Assembly (NCBI GenBank): GCA_021791455.1
Contig: JAJYWM010000324.1
Coordinates: 1-32,187, forward strand
DNA from: a bacterium
GTDB lineage: Bacteria; Chloroflexota; Dormibacteria; UBA8260; Bog-877
Reading direction: 5' to 3'
DNA: 32,187 bases
The position numbers were made by a program, and so were the translations under genes. Below, in pieces: positions 8,611 to 16,644 of this stretch (within the stretch, counting starts at the first letter, position 1; the number at the start of each line of letters is the position of its first letter). The notes beneath the pieces are model-generated. The model saw nothing but the letters and a program-made list of their open reading frames with translations. It did not search any database and was not told the DNA's origin.

Positions 8611-9117
8611 AAGCGGCTCCGGCTCAAGGACGGTGCTGATGTACCAAAGCTTGCCCACCTGGATACTCTGAAGTGTGGAGGGCAGGCCGAGGGGCTCATG
8701 CTGGAGAACCCTGCACGTGTACGGATCCTTCGACTCACGCCGGTAACAGACCTCGACGGTCAGGTCCACCGTGACGTCGCGGCCCTCGCCCAGGGACCCC
8801 TCGATGACCGGCGACACCAAGAGCATGTGATCGGCCTTCAGCGCGGCCAGCTCGGCTGGGGCCTGCCCTCGTTCCGCCGGGGCCAGGTACGCCTCCACGC
8901 TGCTCAGGCTGCCGCTGCGCAGGGCGTCGATGTAACCCACGGCGGCTGCGGCAGGGCTCGCGTGGGAGGCATTCGGCTGGGGGTGGTTGATGGCAAGCTT
9001 CACCACGACCAGGGCCAACAGGATCCCCAGCACCAGCCCCGTCAAACGCCAGTTGGCCCCCCTGGTCGGAGGCCGCAGGACCGGCTCCCTCGGCTCGGGC
9101 AGCGGGTCTTCACTCAA
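8605..9117 (-). CDS. Membrane-anchored protein with NTF2-like outer domain, unknown function
   Basis: I do not recognise a named family for this 170-aa protein. It has a short proline-rich cytoplasmic N-terminus, one membrane span near residues 25-43 (LTGLVLGILLALVVVKLAI), then an outer domain of about 110 residues. The segment AAAAVGYIDALRSGSLSSVEAYLAP and the later beta-rich part resemble NTF2-like or DUF4878-type domains. There are two cysteines in the outer domain. The frame starts at a TTG at 9117, preceded by GGAAGG with 7 bases of spacing, a good ribosome binding site. A single span followed by an NTF2-like domain is also the VirB8/TcpC layout, but distance from the secretion operon and opposite strand make a link speculative. 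Confidence 0.7.
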   Translation of the reverse strand: MSEDPLPEPREPVLRPPTRGANWRLTGLVLGILLALVVVKLAINHPQPNASHASPAAAAVGYIDALRSGSLSSVEAYLAPAERGQAPAELAALKADHMLLVSPVIEGSLGEGRDVTVDLTVEVCYRRESKDPYTCRVLQHEPLGLPSTLQSIQVGKLWYISTVLEPEPLG

Positions 9118-9253
9118 GCTGGCACCTTCCGCGAATCACGAGGACTGTTCCATGGCACTGGCAGTGATTGTCCGCCCTGACGCGAGCCCGGGTCGAGCCC
9201 ACTCCTCTGCTCGGGCTCTTCGATCGAAACCAAACCGGGCCCTCTGGCGTTGC

Positions 9254-9259
9254 TAGGGT
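9254..9259 (+). promoter_or_regulatory. Possible -10 element TAGGGT upstream of the penicillin-binding protein
   Basis: TAGGGT lies in the roughly 235-bp gap between two divergent genes, and nothing else distinctive is seen there. No in-frame start follows at 6-7 bases, so this would be a leadered transcript. No convincing -35 is present. Confidence 0.3.
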
Positions 9260-9352
9260 TGGGCGCGGCGCGAGTTGTGCGCCTCCCCCGCCTGGCCGGG
9301 CTCTGGGTCAAACCCAGGACCGCTGGCCCCGCGCCGCGCCCAATCGACCATC

Positions 9353-11512
9353 ATGCGAGAGATAACCACCCAGCGACAGCAGATGCCTCCTCCGCGGCGC
9401 CGGAGGGGAGGACGCGCCCCCAGTCGCGCCGGTAGTGTCGGCTGGAAGCGCATCGTCAGCGTTGCGGTGCTGGCCGCCCTGGCCGGCGTGGTCGTGCTCA
9501 GCATTCCCGTGACGGCACTTGCCCGAGCCTACAGCGCGCTTCCCAGCGGGGTCAGCCTGCCCACCGACACCGTGATCTACGGCCAGGGGGACCAGGTGAT
9601 AGCGGACCTGCATCCCGCCGGGTCCAGCAGGATCCCTGTCGCTCTGAATCAAATAGCACCGGTGATGCGCACCGCGATCGTCGACATCGAGGACCACACG
9701 TTCTGGACCGCTCCCAGCTTCGACATCGGTCGGATCGTTGAGGCGGGCCTCTTCGATGTCATCCACCACAGTGCCGCCCAGGGCGCCAGCACGATCCCGG
9801 AGCAGGTCGCCAAGATCCTCTACCTGCACGACAACAAGTCGATCACCTACAAGGTCAAGGAGATCCTCTACGGCAACGAGCTGACCTCCCGCCTCAGCAA
9901 ACCCCAGATCCTTGATGACTATCTCAATGATGTCTACTTCGGCCAGGGGGCGACCGGGATCCAGGCGGCCGCCGAGACCTACTTCGGGGTCAGCGCGGCC
10001 CAGCTGACGCCGGAGCAGGCCACGCTGCTGGCGGGACTGCTTCCCGCGCCGTCGTACCTGGATCCCATATCCAACCTTGCCGGCGCCCGGCTCAGGCAGC
10101 AGGCGGTGGTCGACGCCATGGTCAAGTACGGCAACCTCACCTCTGAGCAGGCCAAGGCGATCATGGCCGCCCCACCCGCCCTGACCTCGGGCAGTGAGGC
10201 GCCGGTGGACAACGCCCCCTACTTCGTTGACCAGGTCAAGAGCTGGCTGCAGTCGCACTATGGCTCGGGATACTCCACCATGGGGCTCAAGGTCTACACC
10301 AGCCTCGACCTCGCGCTCAACCAGGTGGCGCAGCAGATGGTCACCGCCGACATCGCGCGCCATCAGGACATGCACATGACCGATGGTGCCCTGGTGGCGG
10401 AGAACCCGACCAACGGCGATATCGAGGTGTGGGTGGGTGGCGCCGGCGCAAGCGTGCCAGGCGGGCAGATCGACATGGCGGCCGTTCCCCGCCAGCCGGG
10501 ATCGACCTTCAAGCTCTACACCTACTCGGCTGCGCTCACGGCTCATAAGATCACGATGACCTCGCCAGTTCTGGACAGCCCGTTCTCGCTTCCAACCGGG
10601 GGACCGAACGGGGGACCATTCGTGGTTCACGACTACGAGGGGACCTACGCGGGCGTGGTGCCGATCCAGGTTGCCCTGGGAAACTCCCTGAACGTGCCGG
10701 CGGTGCGGGTCGAGCTGGCGGTGGGAATCCCCAAGGTGCTCGCCATGGCCAGGGCCATGGGCGTGACCACCCTGAGCGGACCGGCCTCCGATTACGGCCC
10801 CAGCATGACGCTTGGGGCCTACCCGATACCACTTTGGGAGATTGCCCAGGCGGGGTCGGTATTCGCCTCGGAGGGGGTCCTCCACCCCGCGCACTATGTG
10901 CTCGAGGTTGTCGACCAGAGTGGCGCCACCATCTACAGCGCCAACCAGCCGGCGCAGCAGGCGCTCTCTCCCCAGGTCGCCTACATCATGAACACCATCC
11001 TCTCGCGCAATAACAACCGCCTCATCGCATTCGGGCCCGACACCCCGCTGGTGCTACGGGGCCACACGGCGGCGATCAAGACCGGCACCTCAAACGACTA
11101 CAAGGACAACCTGGCCGTGGGTTGGACCCCCACCCTGGTGGGGGCGGACTGGGTAGGGAATGCCAACGACTCGCCGATGTATGGCGGGGGCCTTAACGGG
11201 ATCAGTGGGGCGGCCAGCCTCTGGAACCAGTTCATGGAGTATGCCCTGGCGAAGACTCCGAACAGCTGGTTCACGGAGCCGAGCGGGTTGATCGCGAAGC
11301 AGAGCTCCGGCGAGACCAACTACTACCTGGAAGGAACCGGACCGACCAACACGGTCCTCGGTGGAGGGACCGTCACTCCGACGCCCACCCCAACCCCCGT
11401 GGTCCAGGCGACACCGACACCGCAGGCTACTCCCACGCCGACTCCGCAGCCCACACCGACCCCCACTCCCCAGGGTGGTGGCGGGCCACCCACTCCACCG
11501 CCTACCCCGTAG
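9353..11512 (+). CDS. Class A penicillin-binding protein (transglycosylase-transpeptidase)
   Basis: This 719-aa bifunctional peptidoglycan synthase has a cytoplasmic basic N-terminus, one membrane anchor near residues 31-52, a GT51 glycosyltransferase domain and a transpeptidase domain. In GT51 the catalytic Glu is E113 in EDHTFW, followed by GASTIPEQ, where most relatives have GASTITQQ, and ILDDYLNDVYFGQGATG. Transpeptidase motifs are S384-TFK, S445-LN and K576-TG. The last 45 or so residues are a Thr-Pro repeat tail, probably an extended linker in the wall. I chose the ATG at 9353 because it leaves a normal basic N-terminus; a TTG at 9275 is possible. A TAGGGT at 9254-9259 may be the -10, giving a leader of roughly 85 bases. 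Confidence 0.9.
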   Translation: MREITTQRQQMPPPRRRRGGRAPSRAGSVGWKRIVSVAVLAALAGVVVLSIPVTALARAYSALPSGVSLPTDTVIYGQGDQVIADLHPAGSSRIPVALNQIAPVMRTAIVDIEDHTFWTAPSFDIGRIVEAGLFDVIHHSAAQGASTIPEQVAKILYLHDNKSITYKVKEILYGNELTSRLSKPQILDDYLNDVYFGQGATGIQAAAETYFGVSAAQLTPEQATLLAGLLPAPSYLDPISNLAGARLRQQAVVDAMVKYGNLTSEQAKAIMAAPPALTSGSEAPVDNAPYFVDQVKSWLQSHYGSGYSTMGLKVYTSLDLALNQVAQQMVTADIARHQDMHMTDGALVAENPTNGDIEVWVGGAGASVPGGQIDMAAVPRQPGSTFKLYTYSAALTAHKITMTSPVLDSPFSLPTGGPNGGPFVVHDYEGTYAGVVPIQVALGNSLNVPAVRVELAVGIPKVLAMARAMGVTTLSGPASDYGPSMTLGAYPIPLWEIAQAGSVFASEGVLHPAHYVLEVVDQSGATIYSANQPAQQALSPQVAYIMNTILSRNNNRLIAFGPDTPLVLRGHTAAIKTGTSNDYKDNLAVGWTPTLVGADWVGNANDSPMYGGGLNGISGAASLWNQFMEYALAKTPNSWFTEPSGLIAKQSSGETNYYLEGTGPTNTVLGGGTVTPTPTPTPVVQATPTPQATPTPTPQPTPTPTPQGGGGPPTPPPTP
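11374..11509 (+). repeat. Thr-Pro repeat tail in the penicillin-binding protein
   Basis: A run of degenerate ACNCCN units encodes alternating Thr and Pro with Gln interruptions, ending in a Gly-rich and Pro-rich tip. Such tails are common at the C-terminus of wall-exposed class A penicillin-binding proteins. The DNA is repetitive enough to vary in length between strains. Confidence 0.7.
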
Positions 11513-11514
11513 AC

Positions 11515-12000
11515 TCAGCTCCCGGCCGCGGACTCTGCCCTGGACAGGACCAGCTCGCGATCGGGCCTGGCAGCGCGGATGTCGCTGGCGCTGGCCAGCG
11601 CGTCGCCCACGCAGGCGAGCAACTGGTCGGCGCGGAATGGCTTGCAGAGGTAGTCGAAGCCTCCTGCCAGCATGTCCATCCGCAGATCTGTGCGGGGCGG
11701 ACGGCCGCTGGTGAAAATCACCGGGGTCCAGCCCCACCCAGCCTTGGCGAGGAGGCGCCGGCACAGTTCGAAGGCACCGGTTTCCACCAGGTTGAGGTCC
11801 AGGATGACGCATGAGAATGGACCTCTGCTGGCGTGGCCGAGCGCGGACCGGGAGGAGTCCGCCTCGACCACGTGAAAATTGAGGCGCTGCAGGATCGCCA
11901 CCGTGGCCGTCCGGGTCAGTTCGTCGCGATCCGCGACCAGGATGGTGCGCTCCTGAGGGGGCCGCCGAATGCCGCGCTGAGGGACCTCTGGAGCTGCCAT
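11515..12000 (-). CDS. Single-domain response regulator receiver
   Basis: This 161-aa protein is a CheY-like receiver with no output domain. The acidic pocket is in LVADRDELTR, the phosphoacceptor is D68 in CVILDLNL, the switch Thr/Ser is in IFTSG, and the conserved Lys is in LCKPF. The last 35 residues are helical with no recognisable DNA-binding fold. No histidine kinase is seen nearby. It is divergent from the secretion operon, and a TAGACT 7 bases before the ATG at 12000 gives a leaderless start. It converges on the penicillin-binding protein with only 2 bp between the stops. A regulatory link to the secretion operon is possible but unproven. Confidence 0.85.
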   Translation of the reverse strand: MAAPEVPQRGIRRPPQERTILVADRDELTRTATVAILQRLNFHVVEADSSRSALGHASRGPFSCVILDLNLVETGAFELCRRLLAKAGWGWTPVIFTSGRPPRTDLRMDMLAGGFDYLCKPFRADQLLACVGDALASASDIRAARPDRELVLSRAESAAGS

Positions 12001-12007
12001 CGGAGCC

Positions 12008-12013
12008 AGTCTA
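12008..12013 (-). promoter_or_regulatory. -10 element TAGACT, leaderless start for the receiver protein
   Basis: TAGACT on the minus strand is followed by GGCTCCG and the ATG at 12000, with no room for a ribosome binding site. This is one of the clearest cases of the pattern in the window. Confidence 0.6.
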
Positions 12014-12034
12014 GGTCGGCTGTCGCGGCCCTGT

Positions 12035-12050
12035 GTGCAAATTTCTGCAC
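12035..12050. promoter_or_regulatory. Inverted repeat GTGCA-N6-TGCAC, possible operator
   Basis: Five-base arms flank the AT-rich spacer AATTTC in the region between the receiver gene and the secretion operon. The AT content stands out from the surroundings. Operator function is a guess from position and symmetry. Confidence 0.3.
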
Positions 12051-12103
12051 CGTTTGGGAGATGCCCTGTAACACCCACGCAACCGCCCACAACGAACGTG
12101 TCG

Positions 12104-12117
12104 CGTCGAATTCGACG
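12104..12117. promoter_or_regulatory. 14-bp perfect palindrome CGTCGAATTCGACG upstream of the secretion operon
   Basis: This is a gap-free palindrome just before the more likely coupling-protein start at 12154. If translation began at 12061 it would instead be coding. It could be a repressor site, but I cannot name the regulator. Confidence 0.35.
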
Positions 12118-12153
12118 ACCACCTCAGAGGTCCGGGCGGACGTCCGCAGGAGA

Positions 12154-13821
12154 ATGCCCAGGAAGAGTCCATCGGCAGGGGGAGAGGGGCTGGCTGGCCC
12201 GGTTGCCACGATAGGCCTGGCCCTTCTAGTGCTTCTGGCCAGACTGGTTAGCCATTCGCGGGCTGGTGGCCTCGCTGCCGACGGCGGTGTGACGGTTGCC
12301 AAGTCAGCCTCGCTGTCCTCAGTGCAGATCGCCGAGCTGGCCCTGGGGACCCTGACGGCGCTAGCGCTGGGAGCCTGGGTCCTCACGCGAAGAGGTCGTC
12401 TGCTGCGCCCGGGGCCGCTGGGCGGGGCCAGACCGGCCCGCAGAGGCGATCTCAAAGACTTCCGCCGCCACCGCGGCCAGGGCACCAGGGTGACATTGGG
12501 AACTCACCTCTGGGGGTCCGTGAACCTTCCTGCCGAGGATCACCTGATGGTGCTCGGCCCCACGGGCTCCGGCAAGTCCAGTGGCCTGGCAATCCCCGCA
12601 ATCCTGGAGTGGCCAGGCGCGGTCGTGGTCACAGACCCCAAGGGCGAACTCATCGAGACCACCATGGCTGCCCGGAGAAGAGTTGGCCAGGTTGCCGTCT
12701 TCGCCCCGCTGATGAGGCCGTCGGACCCGTGGAACCCCCTGTCGGCGGTCCACAGCTCGGAGGACGCGCTGAGGACGGCCGGCTTTCTCATGGGCAGGGC
12801 CCCCGAACGGGAGCCCTTCTGGCATGACCTGGCCCACCAGCTCCTCCAGGGGCTCTTGGTTGAGGCCGCCATGACCGGGATGACCCTCGGCGACCTGGTC
12901 GCGATGCTCCAATCCGTGCCCGCCGAGGAATTGGCGTCCGAGATGGGGCACCCGGTGGCGCGGCGGCTGGTTCAGGGGGCGACGTGCGGCGGTGACAGGA
13001 CCGCCATGAGCGTGGTGGCGACTCTGATCTCGAAGTTGGCCCCGTACGCGACCGACAAGGTGGCCGAGGCAACCGCGCAGAGCTCGTTCGACCCAGCCGA
13101 CCTGGGCCGGCAGAGGCTGCAGACGATCTACTGCCTCGTCACCCCACACGACGCCCCCCTGCTGCGGGGTGTGGTGAGCGCGCTGCTGGCCTCGTGCTGG
13201 AGGGCCATCTACCAATCTCCCCCGCTGACGCCGGTGCTCTTCGTGCTCGACGAGTTCGCCCAGCTCACCCTGCTCCCGGAACTGCCCGCGCTGGTCCAAC
13301 TGGGTCGATCTCAGGGGGTACGCATGATGCTGATGGCACAGGATCTCAGCTCGATCACGGCAACCTATGGGCAGGAGACGTCCACCGCACTCTGGGCCAA
13401 CTGCCGCTGCAAGCTGCTCCTGTCAGGGATCTCGGAGATAGACCTTCTCGAGCGGGTTAGCCGCTTGGTCGGCTCCGCCACTGTGCACAGGCAGCAGCCA
13501 GATGGTCCCGACGAACCGATCAGCTCGCATCCGCTGATCACCCCCGATGAGGTCCGTCGGCTGCGGGATGACAGGGCGCTCCTGCTGCGCGGCAGTGGCC
13601 ATCCGGCGGTCATCCGGCAACGTCGCTGGTACCGGGACCGGCGCCTGCGTGCCCTGGGGCAGCTGCCCCTGGATCCTGGCGCAGTTCCGCGGCCAGTGGC
13701 GGGCAGACCACTGTCTGAGTGGCGAGCGCTGCCCGCCACTCAGGTCAGCTACCCCACGGCCCTGCCCTGGAGCAGCGACTTCAACCCCCTGGAGGAACGC
13801 CCATTGGAGACATCGGCTTGA
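12154..13821 (+). CDS. VirD4/TraG-type type IV coupling ATPase
   Basis: This 555-aa AAA+-type ATPase belongs to the VirD4/TraG/TraD coupling proteins, which recruit substrate to a type IV secretion channel. Two N-terminal membrane spans lie near residues 17-33 and 58-77. Walker A is GPTGSGKS at residues 135-142, followed by VVVTDPKGEL, typical of TraG, and Walker B with its acidic pair is VLFVLDEFAQL with D366 and E367. RSQGVRMMLMAQDLSSI fits motif 3 of the family. ATG at 12061 would add 31 residues; I prefer 12154 because the spans then begin soon after the start and the upstream DNA looks regulatory, though neither has a well-spaced ribosome site. It heads the secretion operon and overlaps the next gene by TTGA. 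Confidence 0.9.
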   Translation: MPRKSPSAGGEGLAGPVATIGLALLVLLARLVSHSRAGGLAADGGVTVAKSASLSSVQIAELALGTLTALALGAWVLTRRGRLLRPGPLGGARPARRGDLKDFRRHRGQGTRVTLGTHLWGSVNLPAEDHLMVLGPTGSGKSSGLAIPAILEWPGAVVVTDPKGELIETTMAARRRVGQVAVFAPLMRPSDPWNPLSAVHSSEDALRTAGFLMGRAPEREPFWHDLAHQLLQGLLVEAAMTGMTLGDLVAMLQSVPAEELASEMGHPVARRLVQGATCGGDRTAMSVVATLISKLAPYATDKVAEATAQSSFDPADLGRQRLQTIYCLVTPHDAPLLRGVVSALLASCWRAIYQSPPLTPVLFVLDEFAQLTLLPELPALVQLGRSQGVRMMLMAQDLSSITATYGQETSTALWANCRCKLLLSGISEIDLLERVSRLVGSATVHRQQPDGPDEPISSHPLITPDEVRRLRDDRALLLRGSGHPAVIRQRRWYRDRRLRALGQLPLDPGAVPRPVAGRPLSEWRALPATQVSYPTALPWSSDFNPLEERPLETSA

Positions 13822-14105
13822 TCATCCTTGCCTCCTTCACCACAGGCCTGGACAACATCATTCACACCGTGACCACCCTGGCACTGGGAGCGGTCGCGGT
13901 CCTGTGCCTCAGCTTCGCAGCCATTCGCTACATGACCTCGCTGGACAACAGCCAGCGGCGGGCGGCCGCGCTACAGGGCCTGGTCACGGTCCTGTTGGGA
14001 GTTCTGCTACTGGTCAACGAGGGGGCGATCCTGAGCTTTGTGGAAGGCCTCTCAGGAAGCAACACCGCCTGCTCCACCAGCAGCTGTTCCTCCAGCACCC
14101 CCTGA
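13818..14105 (+). CDS. VirB2/TrbC-like small membrane protein
   Basis: This protein of about 95 residues has two hydrophobic stretches (IILASF onward through AAIRYM, and GLVTVLLGVLLLV) separated by a short polar loop, then a Ser/Cys-rich tail. Size, topology and place between the coupling ATPase and the VirB6-like gene match VirB2/TrbC-type pilin or pseudopilin proteins. No signal peptidase site is obvious. The start is taken as TTG at 13818, whose TTGA overlaps the coupling-protein stop and has GGAG about 9 bases upstream. An in-frame extension back to 13719 would lie inside the coupling gene and looks unlike a membrane protein. Function is inferred from context. Confidence 0.65.
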   Translation: MIILASFTTGLDNIIHTVTTLALGAVAVLCLSFAAIRYMTSLDNSQRRAAALQGLVTVLLGVLLLVNEGAILSFVEGLSGSNTACSTSSCSSSTP

Positions 14106-16288
14106 GCGCCGGCCGCAGGCTCGCCTGGTCACTGCCGGTGCTGGGCTCCGCGCTGCTCCTTACCTGCTCGGGGAGCCTGGCGTCTCGAGCTGCGCAGGCG
14201 GCGGGGGCCAGACCGATCGCCGCCAGCACCACGTCGCTCACCACCGGCACGGACACCACCCCCCAGGCGACCAGCAGCACGAGCCAGCAGTGCGGGGGTA
14301 TCACCGATCCCTTCTGCTACGTCATGGACGCCTTCGTCTCCGGGCCCGTGGCCATCATGGGCAGCCTTGACGGCAGCCCCGACCCCGATCACATCGATCC
14401 CCTGACGGGTGCCGTGACGACCGGCCCGTGGGCTCTGATAACAACCCTGGTCGGCAGCAATCCGGTGGTCGACAACTACGACGGCAGCCTGGGGGAGCCT
14501 GCCCATGAGTGCGGGCCGGCCGGCTGCATTCCCTGGGTGGAGAGGTTGAACAACATCCTCACCCCGCTTGCTCTGGGCCTGATCGTGCTCGCGTTCGCAG
14601 TCCAGGTGTGCCTGTTCATGGTGGGACAGGAGTTGAACCTGCGCGCCGGGGTGGTTCCGTGTCTGCTGGCGGCCGGAGTGATTGCAGCGGGCCTTCCCCT
14701 GCACCTGGCGGGAAGGGTGATCGATGCCGGGGGGTGGTTGTCCCAGGGAGTCCTGCAGACGACGTTCAAAGAGCTGGGCGCCCATTCCCAACAGCCCCTG
14801 GACATGATGACCGTGCTCGCCATGACCGCCTACTGCCCAGAGGACAGCCCGGTCACGCATCCCGGCATCCACATCTCCGCACCAGGTCCATCCCCGCGAC
14901 AGCAGGTCTTGGTCAAACCATGGATGGACCCGTCTTTCAAGCAGTCCCACTGCATAGCCTCGGACAGCCCTGACTTCACCAAGGAGGTCCTGGACCGCTC
15001 CGAGAACTTCTTCGGCCCACCCCTTCACGACGCCAATTGTGATCGTGGCGACGCGGCCCCGGATCAGCCTCTGTGCACCGACACCGACAACCAGGTGAAT
15101 GCCAATCAGAATCAGGACTGCCTGGAGGGGAGCGGCAGCCCCGACATCGGATCGGAGCAGCTGAACCTACTTCCGCTACCAGGGGAACCGCGGGCAGGCA
15201 ATGGGCAGAGCCCCGCCGACTGTCGCTACGCGGACATCTACTGGGGCACCGTGCCCAGTTTCACGGACGTGTGGAACGGCGTCGGCCCCCATGGGCGCAA
15301 TGGGTATGACGTCCCCGACGGGATTCAGGGGATGGTGGCATTCACCGTCCTCACCCTTCTCGGCCTTTGGCTCGCCCTCACCTACCTGGCCCGCTACATA
15401 GTCCTGGCAATCCTGGCGGCCTGCTCGAGCCTGGCATTTCTGGCGCTGGCGCTTCCGGGCGGCCGCGGTATGTTCAACCGCTACTGGCGCACGGTGGCGG
15501 AACTGTCGGCGGTCGTGGTGATCCAGACCATCATCTTCATCGTCTTCATCGCCGTCGTGTCCACCGTGTCCGGCCTGGCGCCGGTCAGCAACTCGGCAAC
15601 CTGCCCTCTCATCTCCCCGGGGGGCAACCCCAAGTGCGAGGCAGCGGTGGGCGGGCTGCTCGCGCAGGTGGGCAGTGGCAACCCTGGAGATCAGTTCGCG
15701 AAGTGCCTTCTGGCGATCGTGACGGTCTGGCTGATGCTGGAGGTTCCCAAGCGCATCAGCCATGGGGAGATGACCACCTACCGCAGCGTGAAGGGCCTGG
15801 CCACTGCATCGACGGGAGCGCTGCTGAGCGGGGCAATCCTGGCGAAGTCGGCAGCCGGCCCGAGGGCATCGCGCTTCGGGGCCACGCTGAGCCCCGCCGT
15901 TCGATCCGTGACGGGCCTCCCGAGCCGTGCGGACCATGAGTTGGCGAGCCAGATGGAGTCCAGAGAAGCCAGTGGGGAGTCCCGCTGGCCCAGCGTCGAC
16001 GGCCATCAGTCCCGAGAGCACTACATCGGCGCAGCGCTCGTCGCGCGGCCCGCAGCGGCCGCGGAGCTGCAACGCGTGCTGAAGGTCACCCCGGAGGAAC
16101 TCCGCGCCTATCGTGAGGCCGCCAACACGGAGAGCGGCCAGCGGCGCATCGAAGATCTCGGTTCCGACTACGTGAGAGCGGGCGGGCAGCTCACCCACGA
16201 TCTGGACGCGGCGTACCTGAACGCCTTGCGCCGCGGGAAGCTGGCACCTCTGAGGACGGCCAGGGCGGACCAAATCAATAGGCAATGA
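14102..16288 (+). CDS. VirB6/TrbL-like channel protein with Cys-rich loop and signal peptide
   Basis: This 728-aa polytopic protein is the best candidate for the inner-membrane channel of the system. A signal peptide is visible (SAGRRLAWSLPVLGSALLL, cut near ASRAAQA). Hydrophobic spans lie near residues 152-175, 183-204, 411-453 (two), 465-493 and 535-549, followed by a soluble tail of about 170 residues. A large polar segment between spans 2 and 3 holds about six cysteines. The frame has no ATG, GTG or TTG in the right place before the signal peptide. The CTG at 14102 overlaps the previous stop as CTGA, as at every other junction of this operon, so a CTG start is proposed; GTG at 14138 is the alternative. 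The family is inferred from topology and context. Confidence 0.7.
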   Translation: MSAGRRLAWSLPVLGSALLLTCSGSLASRAAQAAGARPIAASTTSLTTGTDTTPQATSSTSQQCGGITDPFCYVMDAFVSGPVAIMGSLDGSPDPDHIDPLTGAVTTGPWALITTLVGSNPVVDNYDGSLGEPAHECGPAGCIPWVERLNNILTPLALGLIVLAFAVQVCLFMVGQELNLRAGVVPCLLAAGVIAAGLPLHLAGRVIDAGGWLSQGVLQTTFKELGAHSQQPLDMMTVLAMTAYCPEDSPVTHPGIHISAPGPSPRQQVLVKPWMDPSFKQSHCIASDSPDFTKEVLDRSENFFGPPLHDANCDRGDAAPDQPLCTDTDNQVNANQNQDCLEGSGSPDIGSEQLNLLPLPGEPRAGNGQSPADCRYADIYWGTVPSFTDVWNGVGPHGRNGYDVPDGIQGMVAFTVLTLLGLWLALTYLARYIVLAILAACSSLAFLALALPGGRGMFNRYWRTVAELSAVVVIQTIIFIVFIAVVSTVSGLAPVSNSATCPLISPGGNPKCEAAVGGLLAQVGSGNPGDQFAKCLLAIVTVWLMLEVPKRISHGEMTTYRSVKGLATASTGALLSGAILAKSAAGPRASRFGATLSPAVRSVTGLPSRADHELASQMESREASGESRWPSVDGHQSREHYIGAALVARPAAAAELQRVLKVTPEELRAYREAANTESGQRRIEDLGSDYVRAGGQLTHDLDAAYLNALRRGKLAPLRTARADQINRQ

Positions 16289-16644
16289 CTCAAGCAGAGG
16301 TTCCCCAACCGATCTCCTCCCTGCCCACGCGCTGGGGCAGTTTCACCGGCCACCAGCTGACCTGGCTGGGACTGGCCGCCGTGCCTCCATATCTCCTCCT
16401 GCGGGCGCATCTCCCGCTGGCAGCGACAGCCCTTGCCACGATCCCGTGGTCACTCGTCGCCACGGTGGTGGCATTTGGCCGTTACCGCGGTCGTCAAATC
16501 GATGACTTTCTCGGGGACTGGGCCCTCTTCCAGATCCATCCGAAGGTCATGGAACACCCTGACTCCAACCTCCTCGCCCCCGAGGTCCAATTCACCGCGG
16601 TTGACTCCCACGGCCTGACCTCCCTGCCGTGGAAGGTGCCATGA
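16285..16644 (+). CDS. PrgI-like type IV secretion membrane protein
   Basis: This 119-aa protein resembles the PrgI/TcpE family of Gram-positive conjugation systems, which always precedes a VirB4 ATPase and is thought to be a small inner-membrane partner of it (a VirB3 counterpart). The typical N-terminus (PQPISSLPTRWGSFTGHQL) is followed by two membrane spans near residues 27-45 and 47-65, then a soluble tail. The ATG overlaps the VirB6-like stop as ATGA, and the stop overlaps the VirB4-like start the same way. A homologue with similar neighbours recurs at 30193. Confidence 0.78.
   Translation: MTQAEVPQPISSLPTRWGSFTGHQLTWLGLAAVPPYLLLRAHLPLAATALATIPWSLVATVVAFGRYRGRQIDDFLGDWALFQIHPKVMEHPDSNLLAPEVQFTAVDSHGLTSLPWKVP

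Noticed and set aside
8605..9117. The membrane-anchored NTF2-like protein as a VirB8/TcpC subunit
   Set aside because: The topology matches, but it is 3 kb from the secretion operon, on the other strand, with its own ribosome site, and NTF2-like folds are common.
9308..10894. A 528-codon open frame on the minus strand opposite the penicillin-binding protein
   Set aside because: It is antisense to a gene with all catalytic motifs intact. Its product is low-complexity, His/Gly/Arg-rich sequence typical of high-GC antisense frames.
13547..14101. N-terminal extension of the VirB6-like frame
   Set aside because: This stretch is antiparallel in character to known proteins, overlaps both the coupling-protein and VirB2-like coding regions in another frame, and precedes a clear signal peptide.
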